Virus record (IMG/VR): IMGVR_UViG_3300028383_000181
Span: 1-32,365 of that record
Length of the DNA stretch: 32,365 nt
Source: a virus
Reading direction: 5' to 3' (one strand)
Shown: positions 1-5,740 of the stretch, piece by piece
Layout of the letters: each line of letters opens with the position of its first letter
Position numbering within the stretch: the first letter of the stretch is position 1
Program-made: the position numbers and the translations under genes
Notes under the pieces: generated by a model
Told to the model about the DNA's origin: nothing
The model's database searches: none
What the model saw: only the letters and a program-made list of their open reading frames with translations

Positions 1-1
1 C

Positions 2-1333
2 GGTAGGGGTGAAGATGAGGGGGCGGGTACACCGGACTGGGGTAACCCTCTGGAGCGGTTCTATCTGGTCACCGGGGATTTCTTTGACCTGAAGACCCAG
101 AAGTTCATCTCGGCCGATGCGATGGACCGTATGACGTCGAATTATTCGATGACATGGGATAACGGAAAGCGGGTCGAGCCCTCGGCGCGCAAGAGGTACA
201 TGGCCAAGAATGTGCAGCACGTCGATGCCGTGGACTTCTGGCCGGGTAGGGATCGAATGTTCATCGGAAGGGAAGGTGATACGTTGAACACCTACACGCC
301 GTTGCCGCCGATCTCTGGGGGTCCGAGCGGGTGCGATGTCTGGCTGGATCGAGTTAGAGAGGTGTTCGGGGGTCGGGAGGCCGAGATCATCTTCGACTGG
401 ATGGCGTTCGTGTTGCAGAACCCCGGCAAGAAGATCGGCTGGGCGCTGGTGTTGCTGTCAGAGCATGAAGGGGCCGGCAAGGACTTCACATTGAACCCGC
501 TGGTCAAGGCGCTTGGGAAGTATACATCGACGACGCCGATGAATTACATCGCGGAGGACAAGAACGCCGGTGTGATCTTCAACAAGATGTTCCTGCTGGT
601 CGAAGAGGGGGCCGTGGGGAAGTTCAATGACAAGATGGACATTTCGGAGAAACTGAAGAATTGGATCGGGGGTGATCCAGATACGATACCCATCCGGGCG
701 ATGCGCAAGGATCTGTTCGAGGTTCAGAATGTCCTGAACATCGCATTGGTAGGGAACCACCTGGACGCGCTGCACATGGAGAAGAACTCCCGGCGGTATT
801 ACCCGATCATCACCGAGTATGGGATCGAGCTGTCGCTGGAAGAGAAGCGTGAGCTGTGGCGTGCGGAATGGGAGTGGATGAAGGACCGTGAGGGGTGGAA
901 GGCCTGTGCGCGGTGGCTGATGGACAGGGAGCTTGGAGATCGGGTTTCCGCGGGGATGCCGGCGCCGACATCGCCATACATGCAGCAGGTGCTTCGGGCC
1001 GGGATGCCACCAGGTGCAGACTGGATCGAGGAGTATATCGAGGGGCGGTCGTGGGTGTCGACACGGCAGATCGCTGAAGCGGCTGCTGGAGCGGAACAGG
1101 TAGGCGGTGTGCGAGTGCCAACGGGGAAGGTTCTGGTGCGCGTTCTGGAGGGTTTCGGGTTCAAGAAAGTCGTTGGGGAACGGATATCCGTGCGGGTTGA
1201 TGGGCGTGTCGAGAAGCATCTGGTTCTGTCCACGCGTGATGTGGATAAGGGAGATATTTATGACACGTTATCTTCTGGTGATATGGAAACTATAGATAAA
1301 GCGCAAAAACGTGGTCACCTAAAGGCTATATAG
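2..1333 (+). CDS. Phage replicative helicase (D5/SF3-like, DUF5906 type), 5' end outside window
   Basis: The frame is open from base 2, and the residues before the first ATG (122) read as normal protein, so the gene begins upstream of the window. Counting from base 2, a P-loop of the form EHEGAGKD lies near residues 154-161, followed about 40 residues later by a Walker B-like FLLVEE and then a LVGNHLD segment that fits the sensor region of superfamily 3 helicases. This arrangement matches the ATPase part of phage and plasmid primase-helicases of the DUF5906/NrS-1 polymerase type, which unwind DNA at the phage replication fork. About 150 C-terminal residues after the ATPase carry no motif I recognise. 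Any primase or polymerase domain would lie upstream and cannot be seen. The family assignment is from motif recognition only. Confidence 0.8.
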   Translation, partial: GRGEDEGAGTPDWGNPLERFYLVTGDFFDLKTQKFISADAMDRMTSNYSMTWDNGKRVEPSARKRYMAKNVQHVDAVDFWPGRDRMFIGREGDTLNTYTPLPPISGGPSGCDVWLDRVREVFGGREAEIIFDWMAFVLQNPGKKIGWALVLLSEHEGAGKDFTLNPLVKALGKYTSTTPMNYIAEDKNAGVIFNKMFLLVEEGAVGKFNDKMDISEKLKNWIGGDPDTIPIRAMRKDLFEVQNVLNIALVGNHLDALHMEKNSRRYYPIITEYGIELSLEEKRELWRAEWEWMKDREGWKACARWLMDRELGDRVSAGMPAPTSPYMQQVLRAGMPPGADWIEEYIEGRSWVSTRQIAEAAAGAEQVGGVRVPTGKVLVRVLEGFGFKKVVGERISVRVDGRVEKHLVLSTRDVDKGDIYDTLSSGDMETIDKAQKRGHLKAI

Positions 1334-1340
1334 TCACTTG

Positions 1341-1369
1341 GTGGCCAGGAGGTTTTTATTTCTGGCCAC
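1341..1369 (+). terminator. Hairpin just after the helicase stop, possible terminator
   Basis: GTGGCCAG (1341-1348) and CTGGCCAC (1362-1369) form a perfect 8-bp stem, extendable by a G-T and an A-T pair, beginning 8 bases after the stop codon. Only a short GAATTTTC follows, so it is not a strong intrinsic terminator. It could also protect the mRNA 3' end. Confidence 0.35.
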
Positions 1370-1405
1370 GGAATTTTCTGTTGTTGCGTAAGGGTTTATC
1401 TGCTT

Positions 1406-1544
1406 TGTAGTCACTGTAGTCAGTTATTATATTATTATAGAGCAAAATAGAGAGAGGGAGGGTAGGTTAGTTAAAATAAGGGAAGAGGGTGGAGAGATAG
1501 GGATAGGAAGGAGTCAGGTGGACACAGTGGACACAGTGACTACA
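1406..1544 (+). repeat. 11-bp inverted repeat spanning the AT-rich leader of the next gene
   Basis: TGTAGTCACTG at 1406-1416 is the exact reverse complement of CAGTGACTACA at 1534-1544. A second partial copy, TGTAGTCAG, lies at 1415-1423, and TAGTCACTTGG begins at the helicase stop (1331). The left arm is in the AT-rich intergenic stretch; the right arm lies inside the first codons of the 1518 gene, overlapping the doubled GTGGACACA at its start. Pairing of the arms in the mRNA would place the ribosome site in a large loop. Whether it is an RNA structure or a protein-binding pair is unknown. Confidence 0.4.
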
Positions 1545-1853
1545 GAACTTGGAGTTGGAAGAGCGAAGGAGTGTTGCAAGATGCAAGAAACGGATAAGAA
1601 GGAAGAGCCGTGGGAACCTTTGGCACGGGCGTTCTTACGAGGGGTCGAGGATAGCTTCACTTTGTACGAGCTCAGGGAAGCCTTGGCTATTCACAGGGGT
1701 AAGGCTCCGATGGATCGCGTGCTTGGTCCTTGGTTGCGTGAAAGGGGCTGGGAGAGACGTCAGAGCAGCGTCATGCGGACTGTTTGGAAGAGGACGGATG
1801 GTGCGGAACCGGGGTTTTCTGGTAGTATGCTCAAGAGCTTGAAGAGAAACTGA
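1518..1853 (+). CDS. Small winged-helix-like protein of unknown function
   Basis: A 111-aa protein with a GTG start, chosen because GGAAGGAG (1506-1513) lies just upstream. Residues about 45-95 read as two or three amphipathic helices (FTLYELREAL, then MDRVLGPWLRERGWERR) and a VWKR strand. This resembles the winged-helix tail often found at the C-terminus of phage VapE-type and D5-type primase-helicases. It follows the helicase gene directly, so it may be a detached domain working with it, but that is inference. The first codons are made of the repeated GTGGACACA. No catalytic motif is seen and I cannot name a family. Confidence 0.6.
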   Translation: MDTVDTVTTELGVGRAKECCKMQETDKKEEPWEPLARAFLRGVEDSFTLYELREALAIHRGKAPMDRVLGPWLRERGWERRQSSVMRTVWKRTDGAEPGFSGSMLKSLKRN

Positions 1854-1872
1854 TAGGTTTCAAATACTTATG

Positions 1873-1892
1873 AATTGAACAGGTGTTCAATT
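1873..1892 (+). promoter_or_regulatory. 20-bp dyad operator candidate (GAACN4GTTC)
   Basis: AATTGAACAGGTGTTCAATT has 9-bp perfect arms around a GG centre. It lies 20 bases before the best start codon of the next gene (1912). Its core fits GAAC-N4-GTTC, the pattern of Gram-positive LexA sites; alphaproteobacterial LexA usually uses direct GTTC repeats, so a phage-encoded regulator is at least as likely. Its position suggests control of the 1912 gene. Confidence 0.5.
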
Positions 1893-1911
1893 AATGGATG
1901 AAGGAGGCGAA

Positions 1912-2307
1912 ATGCCCGGAGCTGAAAGACGTATTCCTGTGCCGCAGAATAAAGGGGCATCAGTAACCACGAAAAAGCACATGAAAAAGCACATCGATAG
2001 GTACTTGCAAGAAGTGGCTTTTGATGCTGCGCAGCATATCTATAATACCATGACGGATAAGAATATGCCACCTGACCTGCGTTTGCGAGCAGCATTCGAC
2101 ATTATGGATAGAACTCAAGGAAAGTCAGCGGGAAAAGTAGAGCAGCGCGTTATTGACGACGTCGAGGATCAACGATCGATGCCGGATCTCAACAATGTTC
2201 CGACCGGTGAGCTCGAGCAGATCCTTGAGCAGCTTGAGAAGTACCAGCAACCGGCACAGATCGAGGGAACCGCTGTGCGCGACGAGGAGTTCGATCTCGA
2301 CGGCTGA
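1912..2307 (+). CDS. Possible terminase small subunit-like protein
   Basis: The start at 1912 is preferred over ATGs at 1894 and 1898 because AAGGAGG (1901-1907) sits at ribosome-binding distance; the product is 131 aa. A basic N-terminus (KKHMKKHIDRYLQE) is followed by helices with the pattern PPDLRLRAAFDIMDRTQGKS. That pattern (several missing-domain residues, then LRAA...ILDR..GK) is common in small terminase subunits and related phage proteins that carry an oligomerisation helix pair. The C-terminus is a glutamate/glutamine-rich helix and an acidic tail. No clear N-terminal HTH is visible. TerL lies 4.2 kb downstream, which is unusual for a terminase pair, so the call stays tentative. Confidence 0.45.
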   Translation: MPGAERRIPVPQNKGASVTTKKHMKKHIDRYLQEVAFDAAQHIYNTMTDKNMPPDLRLRAAFDIMDRTQGKSAGKVEQRVIDDVEDQRSMPDLNNVPTGELEQILEQLEKYQQPAQIEGTAVRDEEFDLDG

Positions 2308-2333
2308 GGGGGTCACCCAACGAAGGACATACC

Positions 2334-2525
2334 ATGCCAGAACGAACAGCCACAGTCGAATTTGCAGCTGCAGACAGACGCTACGAGGTCCAGGACGTCG
2401 CCTGCACCGGGACGACCATCGCAGAGGCCGAGAGAGACGCTGTGAGGACCGCTGCGCGCTATGTGAGGGGTGAGGGGCACCGAGAGACGCTGCACCTCGT
2501 CTCGGTCAGCACATCGCCGCTCTGA
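2334..2525 (+). CDS. Small hypothetical protein
   Basis: A 63-aa ORF starting 26 bases after the previous stop with GAAGGA (2322-2327) at proper spacing. The predicted protein reads as strand-strand-helix-strand (TATVEFAAADRRYEV, then an alanine-rich AEAERDAVRTAARYV helix, then LHLVSVST), a compact and plausible small alpha/beta fold. No known motif. Its stop is followed within 5 bases by the first tandem-repeat array. Confidence 0.5.
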   Translation: MPERTATVEFAAADRRYEVQDVACTGTTIAEAERDAVRTAARYVRGEGHRETLHLVSVSTSPL

Positions 2526-2529
2526 GTTT

Positions 2530-2667
2530 CGCTGGACCGTCAGTGACATTTGCGCTGGACCGTCAGTGGAATTTGCGCTGGGGCGTCAGTGACATTTGCG
2601 CTGGACCGTCATCCGATATTTCCACGGGGCGTCAGTGACATTTGCGCTGGACCGTCACCAGGCGCAG
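2530..2667 (+). repeat. Tandem array A: six copies of a 23-bp unit
   Basis: The unit is CGCTGGACCGTCAGTG followed by ACATTTG. Copies begin at 2530, 2553, 2576, 2599, 2623 and 2645; the fourth is 24 bases and the fifth 22. The unit core GTCAGTGAC is itself a dyad (GTCA-G-TGAC). The last copy runs directly into array B. Such iterons usually bind a replication, partition or repressor protein; which one applies is unknown. Confidence 0.85.
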
Positions 2668-2875
2668 CTGACGCCGAATAGCGTCACCTGACGCCGAATA
2701 GCGTCACCTGACGCCGAATAGCGTCACCTGACGCCGAATAGCGTCACCTGACGCCGAATAGCGTCATAGCGTCACCTGACGCCGAATAGCGTCACCTGAC
2801 GCCGAATAGCGTCACCTGACGCCGAATAGCGTCACATGACTCCGAATAGCGTCACATGACTCCGAATAGCGTCAA
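2668..2875 (+). repeat. Tandem array B: ten copies of a 20-bp dyad unit
   Basis: The unit CTGACGCCGAATAGCGTCAC contains the inverted pair TGACGC and GCGTCA around CGAATA. Copies begin at 2668, 2688, 2708, 2728, 2748, 2776, 2796, 2816, 2836 and 2856. The fifth is followed by a 9-base partial duplication (2767-2775), and the last two are variants beginning ATGACTCC, which weakens one arm. There is no spacer sequence between units. The half-site CGTCA/TGACG is shared with array A, so one protein may bind both. Confidence 0.9.
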
Positions 2876-2879
2876 CGGA

Positions 2880-2898
2880 TGGTTTAATATTAAACTAA
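2880..2898 (+). promoter_or_regulatory. GTTTA-N4-TAAAC palindrome, left copy
   Basis: TGGTTTAATATTAAACTAA contains the 14-bp perfect palindrome GTTTAATATTAAAC (2882-2895). A near copy occurs at 4477-4495 on the other side of the three-gene cassette, keeping the TAAACTAA flank. A shared element at both edges suggests a site for one regulator or a boundary of the cassette. Confidence 0.6.
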
Positions 2899-2900
2899 TT

Positions 2901-2982
2901 ACCAGGACGAGCTGGATCCGGACATCGGCGACCAGGACGAGCTGGATCCGGACATCGGCGACCAGGACGAGCTGGATCCGGA
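2901..2982 (+). repeat. Tandem array C: 30-bp unit, about 2.7 copies, with GATC
   Basis: Exact 30-base units start at 2901 and 2931 and a partial third at 2961. Each holds GCTGGATCCGG, so a GATC falls at 2915, 2945 and 2975. One frame could encode an acidic 10-residue repeat, but an in-frame stop just upstream and the absence of a start argue against translation. It lies between the left palindrome and the cassette promoter. Confidence 0.85.
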
Positions 2983-3012
2983 TAGTATTTTTGCTTTTCT
3001 CAATTTTATCGC

Positions 3013-3041
3013 TTGACGTTATAGGCGGGAACGCCTATCTG
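3013..3041 (+). promoter_or_regulatory. Cassette promoter with overlapping operator
   Basis: TTGACG (3013-3018) and TATCTG (3036-3041) are separated by 17 bases, a good -35 and a weak -10. The spacer holds a perfect 7-bp dyad, ATAGGCG-GGAA-CGCCTAT (3021-3038), reaching into the -10. A protein bound there would block the promoter, so the cassette beginning at 3077 is probably repressed. The regulator is not identified. Confidence 0.55.
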
Positions 3042-3076
3042 TTTCCTATCGCAACGCAAGACAAGGAAACGCTCCC

Positions 3077-3379
3077 ATGTTCAATAAATTCGACTTCGAC
3101 GCCGCTACACCTGAAACGCTAGCCGACCGTTTGGGCGAATTGGAATCGCGCAAAGCAGCAATTCAGGATGAAATCGACGCCACCAAGGGCGCGATTCTGG
3201 AAAGCGGCACCAGCAAGGCCAATGGCAAGCGTTATGCATTCACCGTTGTTGCCGCAACAGAACGCGAATCGTTCAGCAGTAGCAAGGCAAAGGCAATGCT
3301 TTCCGCCGCGCAGATAGCGGCCTGCACGTCCATCTCGCAGGTCAAGGCCAGCGTGCGGATCCGGGCGCGCAAAGTATAA
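3077..3379 (+). CDS. Small helical phage protein, first gene of the cassette
   Basis: A 100-aa protein with AAGGAAA (3063-3069) upstream of ATG. Residues 10-45 form a likely coiled helix (ADRLGELESRKAAIQDEIDA). A basic strand (GKRYAFTVVAATERESF) then leads into KAMLSAAQIAACTSISQVKA and a very basic end (VRIRARKV). The pattern ATxRExF...KAxLsxxQIAACT...VRVxAR is one I recall from small phage hypothetical proteins of unknown role. It shares the promoter at 3013 with the next two genes. No enzyme motif is present. Confidence 0.65.
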   Translation: MFNKFDFDAATPETLADRLGELESRKAAIQDEIDATKGAILESGTSKANGKRYAFTVVAATERESFSSSKAKAMLSAAQIAACTSISQVKASVRIRARKV

Positions 3380-3387
3380 GGCAACTA

Positions 3388-3407
3388 GGCGCGGCAATTG
3401 CCGCGCC
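3388..3407 (+). repeat. 20-bp perfect palindrome between cassette genes 1 and 2
   Basis: GGCGCGGCAATTGCCGCGCC is perfectly self-complementary. It has no T-run on either strand, so it is not a standard terminator. As RNA it would form a very stable stem 30 bases before the next start, and could protect or pause the transcript; as DNA it could bind a dimeric protein. Confidence 0.6.
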
Positions 3408-3436
3408 AAAACAAAAGCAAGTAAAGGAAAGATATC

Positions 3437-4144
3437 ATGGCACAATTGAAAAGCGGAATCATTTACGAAGGTCCGAGCGCATTGGATGCAAAACCTATCG
3501 TTGTTATCGCGATATATTCTAATCGGAATCGCAAAACCGGGGGCATGCTCCAAACGTATATATTGAGATCCGATATAGATCCGCGCGTGGCCAGTAAAAC
3601 AGGCCAGGATTATTCTATCTGCGGCGATTGTCCGTTGCGTGGCGACGCCAATGAGGATCCGAATCGCGTTATAGCTAAGAATCGTGCTTGTTATGTTAAT
3701 ATCGGGCAAGGGCCGTTAATTGCGTGGCGCGCCTATAATCGCGGAATCTATCCTGATGCAAAGAATCATGATGCATGCGCGGATCTAGGCCGCGGTCGCA
3801 TGGTCAGGCTCGGCACCTATGGGGATCCGGCGCTTATTCCTGACTATGTAACAGCGTCGTTGCTGTCCGATTGTAAAGGCTGGACTGGTTACACGCACCA
3901 AAAGCCGCGGCGCGCTGACATCCTGATGCAGAGCGCCGACAGCCTCGAGGAAGCAGAAGAACACTGGGCTCATGGGCGTCGTACGTTTCGCACGGTAGAT
4001 AGCGTGGCCGATATCGTTGCCAGGAAAGAGATCTTGTGTCCAGCAAGCAAAGAGGCCGGCGCGCGCACAACTTGCGAATCCTGCGGCTTGTGCGCTGGCA
4101 ATGCGACCAACACAACCAAATCAATTGCGATTCCGTTTCATTAA
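3437..4144 (+). CDS. Cysteine-rich phage protein (DUF7227-like, unknown function)
   Basis: A 235-aa protein with AAGGAAAG (3424-3430 area) before ATG. Recognisable blocks in order: an N-terminal IIYEGPSALDAKPIVVIAI; ICGDCPLRG near residue 62; ACYVNIGQGPLIAWRAY near 83; GRGRMVRLGTYGDPA near 115; TFRTVDSVADIV; and a C-terminal ILCPASKEAG, CESCGLC and SIAIPFH. The CxxC pairs suggest a metal-binding fold. I recall this arrangement as a conserved phage family of unknown function (DUF7227 is the name I associate with it, from memory). Its codon choice is more AT-tolerant than the structural genes. It is the central gene of the array-flanked cassette. No catalytic activity can be assigned. Confidence 0.65.
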   Translation: MAQLKSGIIYEGPSALDAKPIVVIAIYSNRNRKTGGMLQTYILRSDIDPRVASKTGQDYSICGDCPLRGDANEDPNRVIAKNRACYVNIGQGPLIAWRAYNRGIYPDAKNHDACADLGRGRMVRLGTYGDPALIPDYVTASLLSDCKGWTGYTHQKPRRADILMQSADSLEEAEEHWAHGRRTFRTVDSVADIVARKEILCPASKEAGARTTCESCGLCAGNATNTTKSIAIPFH

Positions 4145-4156
4145 AGGGGAAAGACA

Positions 4157-4357
4157 GTGCAGCATGTATCGGTAACTTACTCTAAGATATCGCGCCGCTG
4201 GCAAGCTATGGTCGACGGCAATCAAGACAGGCGTGTTATCTTTACCGGATCAAAAGCAGACGCGATATCCCATGGCATATGGGAATCAAAAGCAATGGGG
4301 CAGCGATTGTTTTTGTTTGATCGTGAGGGATTGAATCCGCGACAGATCTTGCCGTGA
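4157..4357 (+). CDS. DUF2188-like small protein, third gene of the cassette
   Basis: A 66-aa ORF beginning at GTG, 12 bases after the previous stop, with AAAGGGGAAAG immediately upstream. The fold pattern is strand (VSVTYSKISRRWQAMVDG), strand (DRRVIFTGSK), helix (ADAISHGIWESKAMG) and strand (RLFLFDREG). This alternation, with W in the first hairpin and a final short FDREG strand, is like DUF2188 proteins, whose role is unknown. It ends 5 bases before the first unit of array D and so is the last gene of the cassette. Confidence 0.55.
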   Translation: MQHVSVTYSKISRRWQAMVDGNQDRRVIFTGSKADAISHGIWESKAMGQRLFLFDREGLNPRQILP

Positions 4358-4362
4358 ATTAA

Positions 4363-4475
4363 TGTGATCACATCTCCACCTGGATCTTGTGATCACATCT
4401 CCACCTGGATCTTGTGATCACATCTCCACCTGGATCACGTTTCCGCTTGAATGTGATCACGTTTCCGTCTGGAAA
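4363..4475 (+). repeat. Tandem array D: GATC-rich iterons
   Basis: Three exact 25-bp units start at 4363, 4388 and 4413. Each begins with the palindrome TGTGATCACA and contains CTCCACCTGGATC. Two diverged copies with ATCACGTTTCCG follow (from about 4434 and 4456). GATC occurs at 4366, 4383, 4391, 4408, 4416, 4433 and 4456, seven in 94 bases. The phage encodes its own adenine methylase at 5737-6213, so this array may be read by methylation state. Confidence 0.85.
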
Positions 4476-4476
4476 G

Positions 4477-4495
4477 TAGTTTAGTGTTAAACTAA
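4477..4495 (+). promoter_or_regulatory. GTTTA-N4-TAAAC palindrome, right copy
   Basis: TAGTTTAGTGTTAAACTAA has 7-bp arms TAGTTTA and TAAACTA around GTGT. It matches the left copy (2880-2898) at all but four positions, and like that copy directly adjoins a tandem-repeat array. Confidence 0.6.
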
Positions 4496-4505
4496 ATTCC
4501 CCAGA

Positions 4506-4529
4506 GGGGGGTCAGCCGATTGGCCCCCT
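4506..4529 (+). terminator. Strong hairpin after the cassette, no T-run
   Basis: GGGGGGTCAG (4506-4515) pairs with TTGGCCCCCT (4520-4529), allowing G-T wobbles, around a CCGA loop. It is placed where the cassette transcript should end. The lack of a downstream U-tract makes intrinsic termination uncertain. Confidence 0.4.
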
Positions 4530-4735
4530 AGCACTCACCCCTGCCCCCACAACATTTTCATTCGTTTCGCACCATACCACCCCCATACCCCAAATTACCC
4601 GTTTCGCACCATACCACTTCAACCTCAGTAAACAATCTCAATCCTACCACGGACTGTCATGGTGATGATCTCATTGCGGTGACGATCAAAAGCGCACCAA
4701 CAATCTAGCTGATCTTGCGCCCCGTGTGAATCATC
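4530..4735. repeat. Non-coding stretch with an 18-bp direct repeat
   Basis: CGTTTCGCACCATACCAC occurs exactly at 4563-4580 and 4600-4617, 37 bases apart, in a C-rich, G-poor strand. No credible gene is present between 4358 and 4735. The repeat could be a pair of binding sites for a regulator of the gene at 4736; no promoter consensus is clear. Confidence 0.55.
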
Positions 4736-5074
4736 ATGCGGGGTATGCAGGATAGAACCATCAACAATGCGCTACTGGCGCTGTACCGGGCTGGTGAAGG
4801 GCTTGAGCATGTAGAAGCCCTGATGGCCCTGCGCGGCGTAGAGAAGCCAGCTATAATGCACGACAGGCCATTGTCGCGGGGTAGGTGCAAGCGGCTGGTC
4901 TTGTCTATGCTGCCCTGTACGTCCTCTCAGATCGCTGACGCCATACAAGAGGCAGTACCAGGTGTTTCCCGCAAGAGCGCAGTTCAGCGGGCCTACATGG
5001 CGCTGACGCGGCTAGAGGCGCGTGGGGTGGTGCGGCGTGAAGGGCGCACTTGGCACTTACGAAGTTTCAACTAA
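4736..5074 (+). CDS. Small winged-helix DNA-binding-like protein
   Basis: A 112-aa ORF; an in-frame ATG at 4745 is an equally possible start, and neither has a strong ribosome site. The N-terminal half is helical (ALLALYRAGEGLEHVEALMAL). The C-terminal half reads as a winged helix: KRLVLSML, TSSQIADAIQEAV, SAVQRAYMALTRLEARGVVRREGRTWHL, with the final strand-turn-strand typical of the wing. Such proteins are often small phage regulators. The following gene begins 50 bases downstream. Confidence 0.6.
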   Translation: MRGMQDRTINNALLALYRAGEGLEHVEALMALRGVEKPAIMHDRPLSRGRCKRLVLSMLPCTSSQIADAIQEAVPGVSRKSAVQRAYMALTRLEARGVVRREGRTWHLRSFN

Positions 5075-5124
5075 TTGACAACTTACTGGTCGTTGGTCAT
5101 GGTAAGTCGGAGAGGAAGGCGAAG

Positions 5125-5436
5125 ATGGAAGTAAAGCTGATTTCCGAAAGCGGCCTTAGCCTATGGCTAGGCTCAAACGAGCAAGTTCAAGTACCCATGT
5201 GCAAGAAAGAGCGCGCCGAATGCCGCAAGGCACTGCTCGACGCGCTCAAGCTACTTGATGAGACTATCGTTAAATATGATACTCTTTCCACGGGAGGCGC
5301 GATGGATGCACCCGTGATACAAAGTTTACCACATCTCGACGATTGCCTCGGAGTTTTTGATTACTCTCGCCCATCAGAACAATTAGCGAGCAACCCAAAG
5401 ACGCGCTTACGGATTGTATCATCCGATCAGCGGTAG
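5125..5436 (+). CDS. Hypothetical protein
   Basis: The frame stays open from 5050 (TTG), but ATG 5125 has AGGAAGG (5113-5119) at good spacing and avoids overlap with the upstream gene, giving 103 aa. Visible elements are a strand pair (VKLISESGLSLWLG), a cysteine-containing helix (KERAECRKALLDALKLLDETI) and a proline/serine-rich end with no obvious fold. Its last 18 bases overlap the 3' end of the - strand operon, so the two transcripts converge here. I do not recognise a family. Confidence 0.55.
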   Translation: MEVKLISESGLSLWLGSNEQVQVPMCKKERAECRKALLDALKLLDETIVKYDTLSTGGAMDAPVIQSLPHLDDCLGVFDYSRPSEQLASNPKTRLRIVSSDQR

Positions 5437-5544
5437 TTGGGCTTCGATGCGGTCGGCGGCTTCGGTTGCCGTTGAATAGTCAAGGCGTGCGTCTGGCATC
5501 CCCATGAACTCACAATCGCGCAGCCGTTTCACTAAATCACTCAT
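5419..5544 (-). CDS. 41-aa protein at the end of the - strand operon
   Basis: Translating the - strand from ATG 5544 gives MSDLVKRLRDCEFMGMPDAR followed by 21 residues ending in ATEAADRIEAQLPLIG and a TGA at 5421-5419. An AAGGAG lies 6 bases upstream of the ATG, inside the end of the regulator gene, and the start overlaps that gene's stop by 8 bases. Short phage proteins starting MSDLVxRLR and containing EAADxIE are common in alphaproteobacterial phages; their role is unknown. Confidence 0.55.
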   Translation of the reverse strand: MSDLVKRLRDCEFMGMPDARLDYSTATEAADRIEAQLPLIG

Positions 5545-5740
5545 CTTCTATCTCCTTGTACATCACCACCCGGCGCATCCCGATCCCACGAGCCACTCTA
5601 TCCGACAGGAGAAAGTGTCCGTTCAGGACGCCAGTGATCATGGCTTTCGTGACTCCGATCTGACGTGCCAACTCAGCCTTTGACCCGGCCTCGCGTGCCG
5701 CCTCCCGGAGCCGCTCCTTTGCTTCATCTTCGGTCATCAT
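5537..5740 (-). CDS. Cro/CI-type helix-turn-helix regulator
   Basis: A 67-aa protein. The start at 5740 (ATGATG) is preferred over a far upstream one because it overlaps the methylase stop as ATGATG/TGA, a coupling junction. Residues 17-42 (SKAELARQIGVTKAMITGVL) form a clear lambda-repressor-like HTH: helix, AxxLG-like turn, recognition helix with TKAMITG. The rest (LSDRVARGIGMRRVVMYKEI) fits helix 4-5 of the fold. It probably binds operators in the control region upstream of the operon (6214-6324). The small size and lack of a second domain suggest a Cro-like or accessory repressor. Confidence 0.75.
   Translation of the reverse strand: MMTEDEAKERLREAAREAGSKAELARQIGVTKAMITGVLNGHFLLSDRVARGIGMRRVVMYKEIEDE

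Noticed and set aside
458-1219. 253-aa ORF on the - strand
   Set aside because: Antisense to the helicase, histidine/proline-rich and without a domain.
2668-2875. CRISPR array
   Set aside because: The units are directly contiguous with no variable spacers, and no cas-like genes are near.
2856-3122. Coding ORF through array C
   Set aside because: It is made by the 30-bp repeat in one frame, has no ribosome site and overlaps the cassette promoter and start.
3388-3407. Rho-independent terminator
   Set aside because: The palindrome lacks a T-run on both strands.
3119-3709. 196-aa ORF on the - strand
   Set aside because: It crosses two + strand genes and the palindrome between them and has no motif.
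4530-4735. tRNA or small structured RNA
   Set aside because: No cloverleaf with the conserved T-loop bases was found; the stretch is C-rich and only holds an 18-bp direct repeat.
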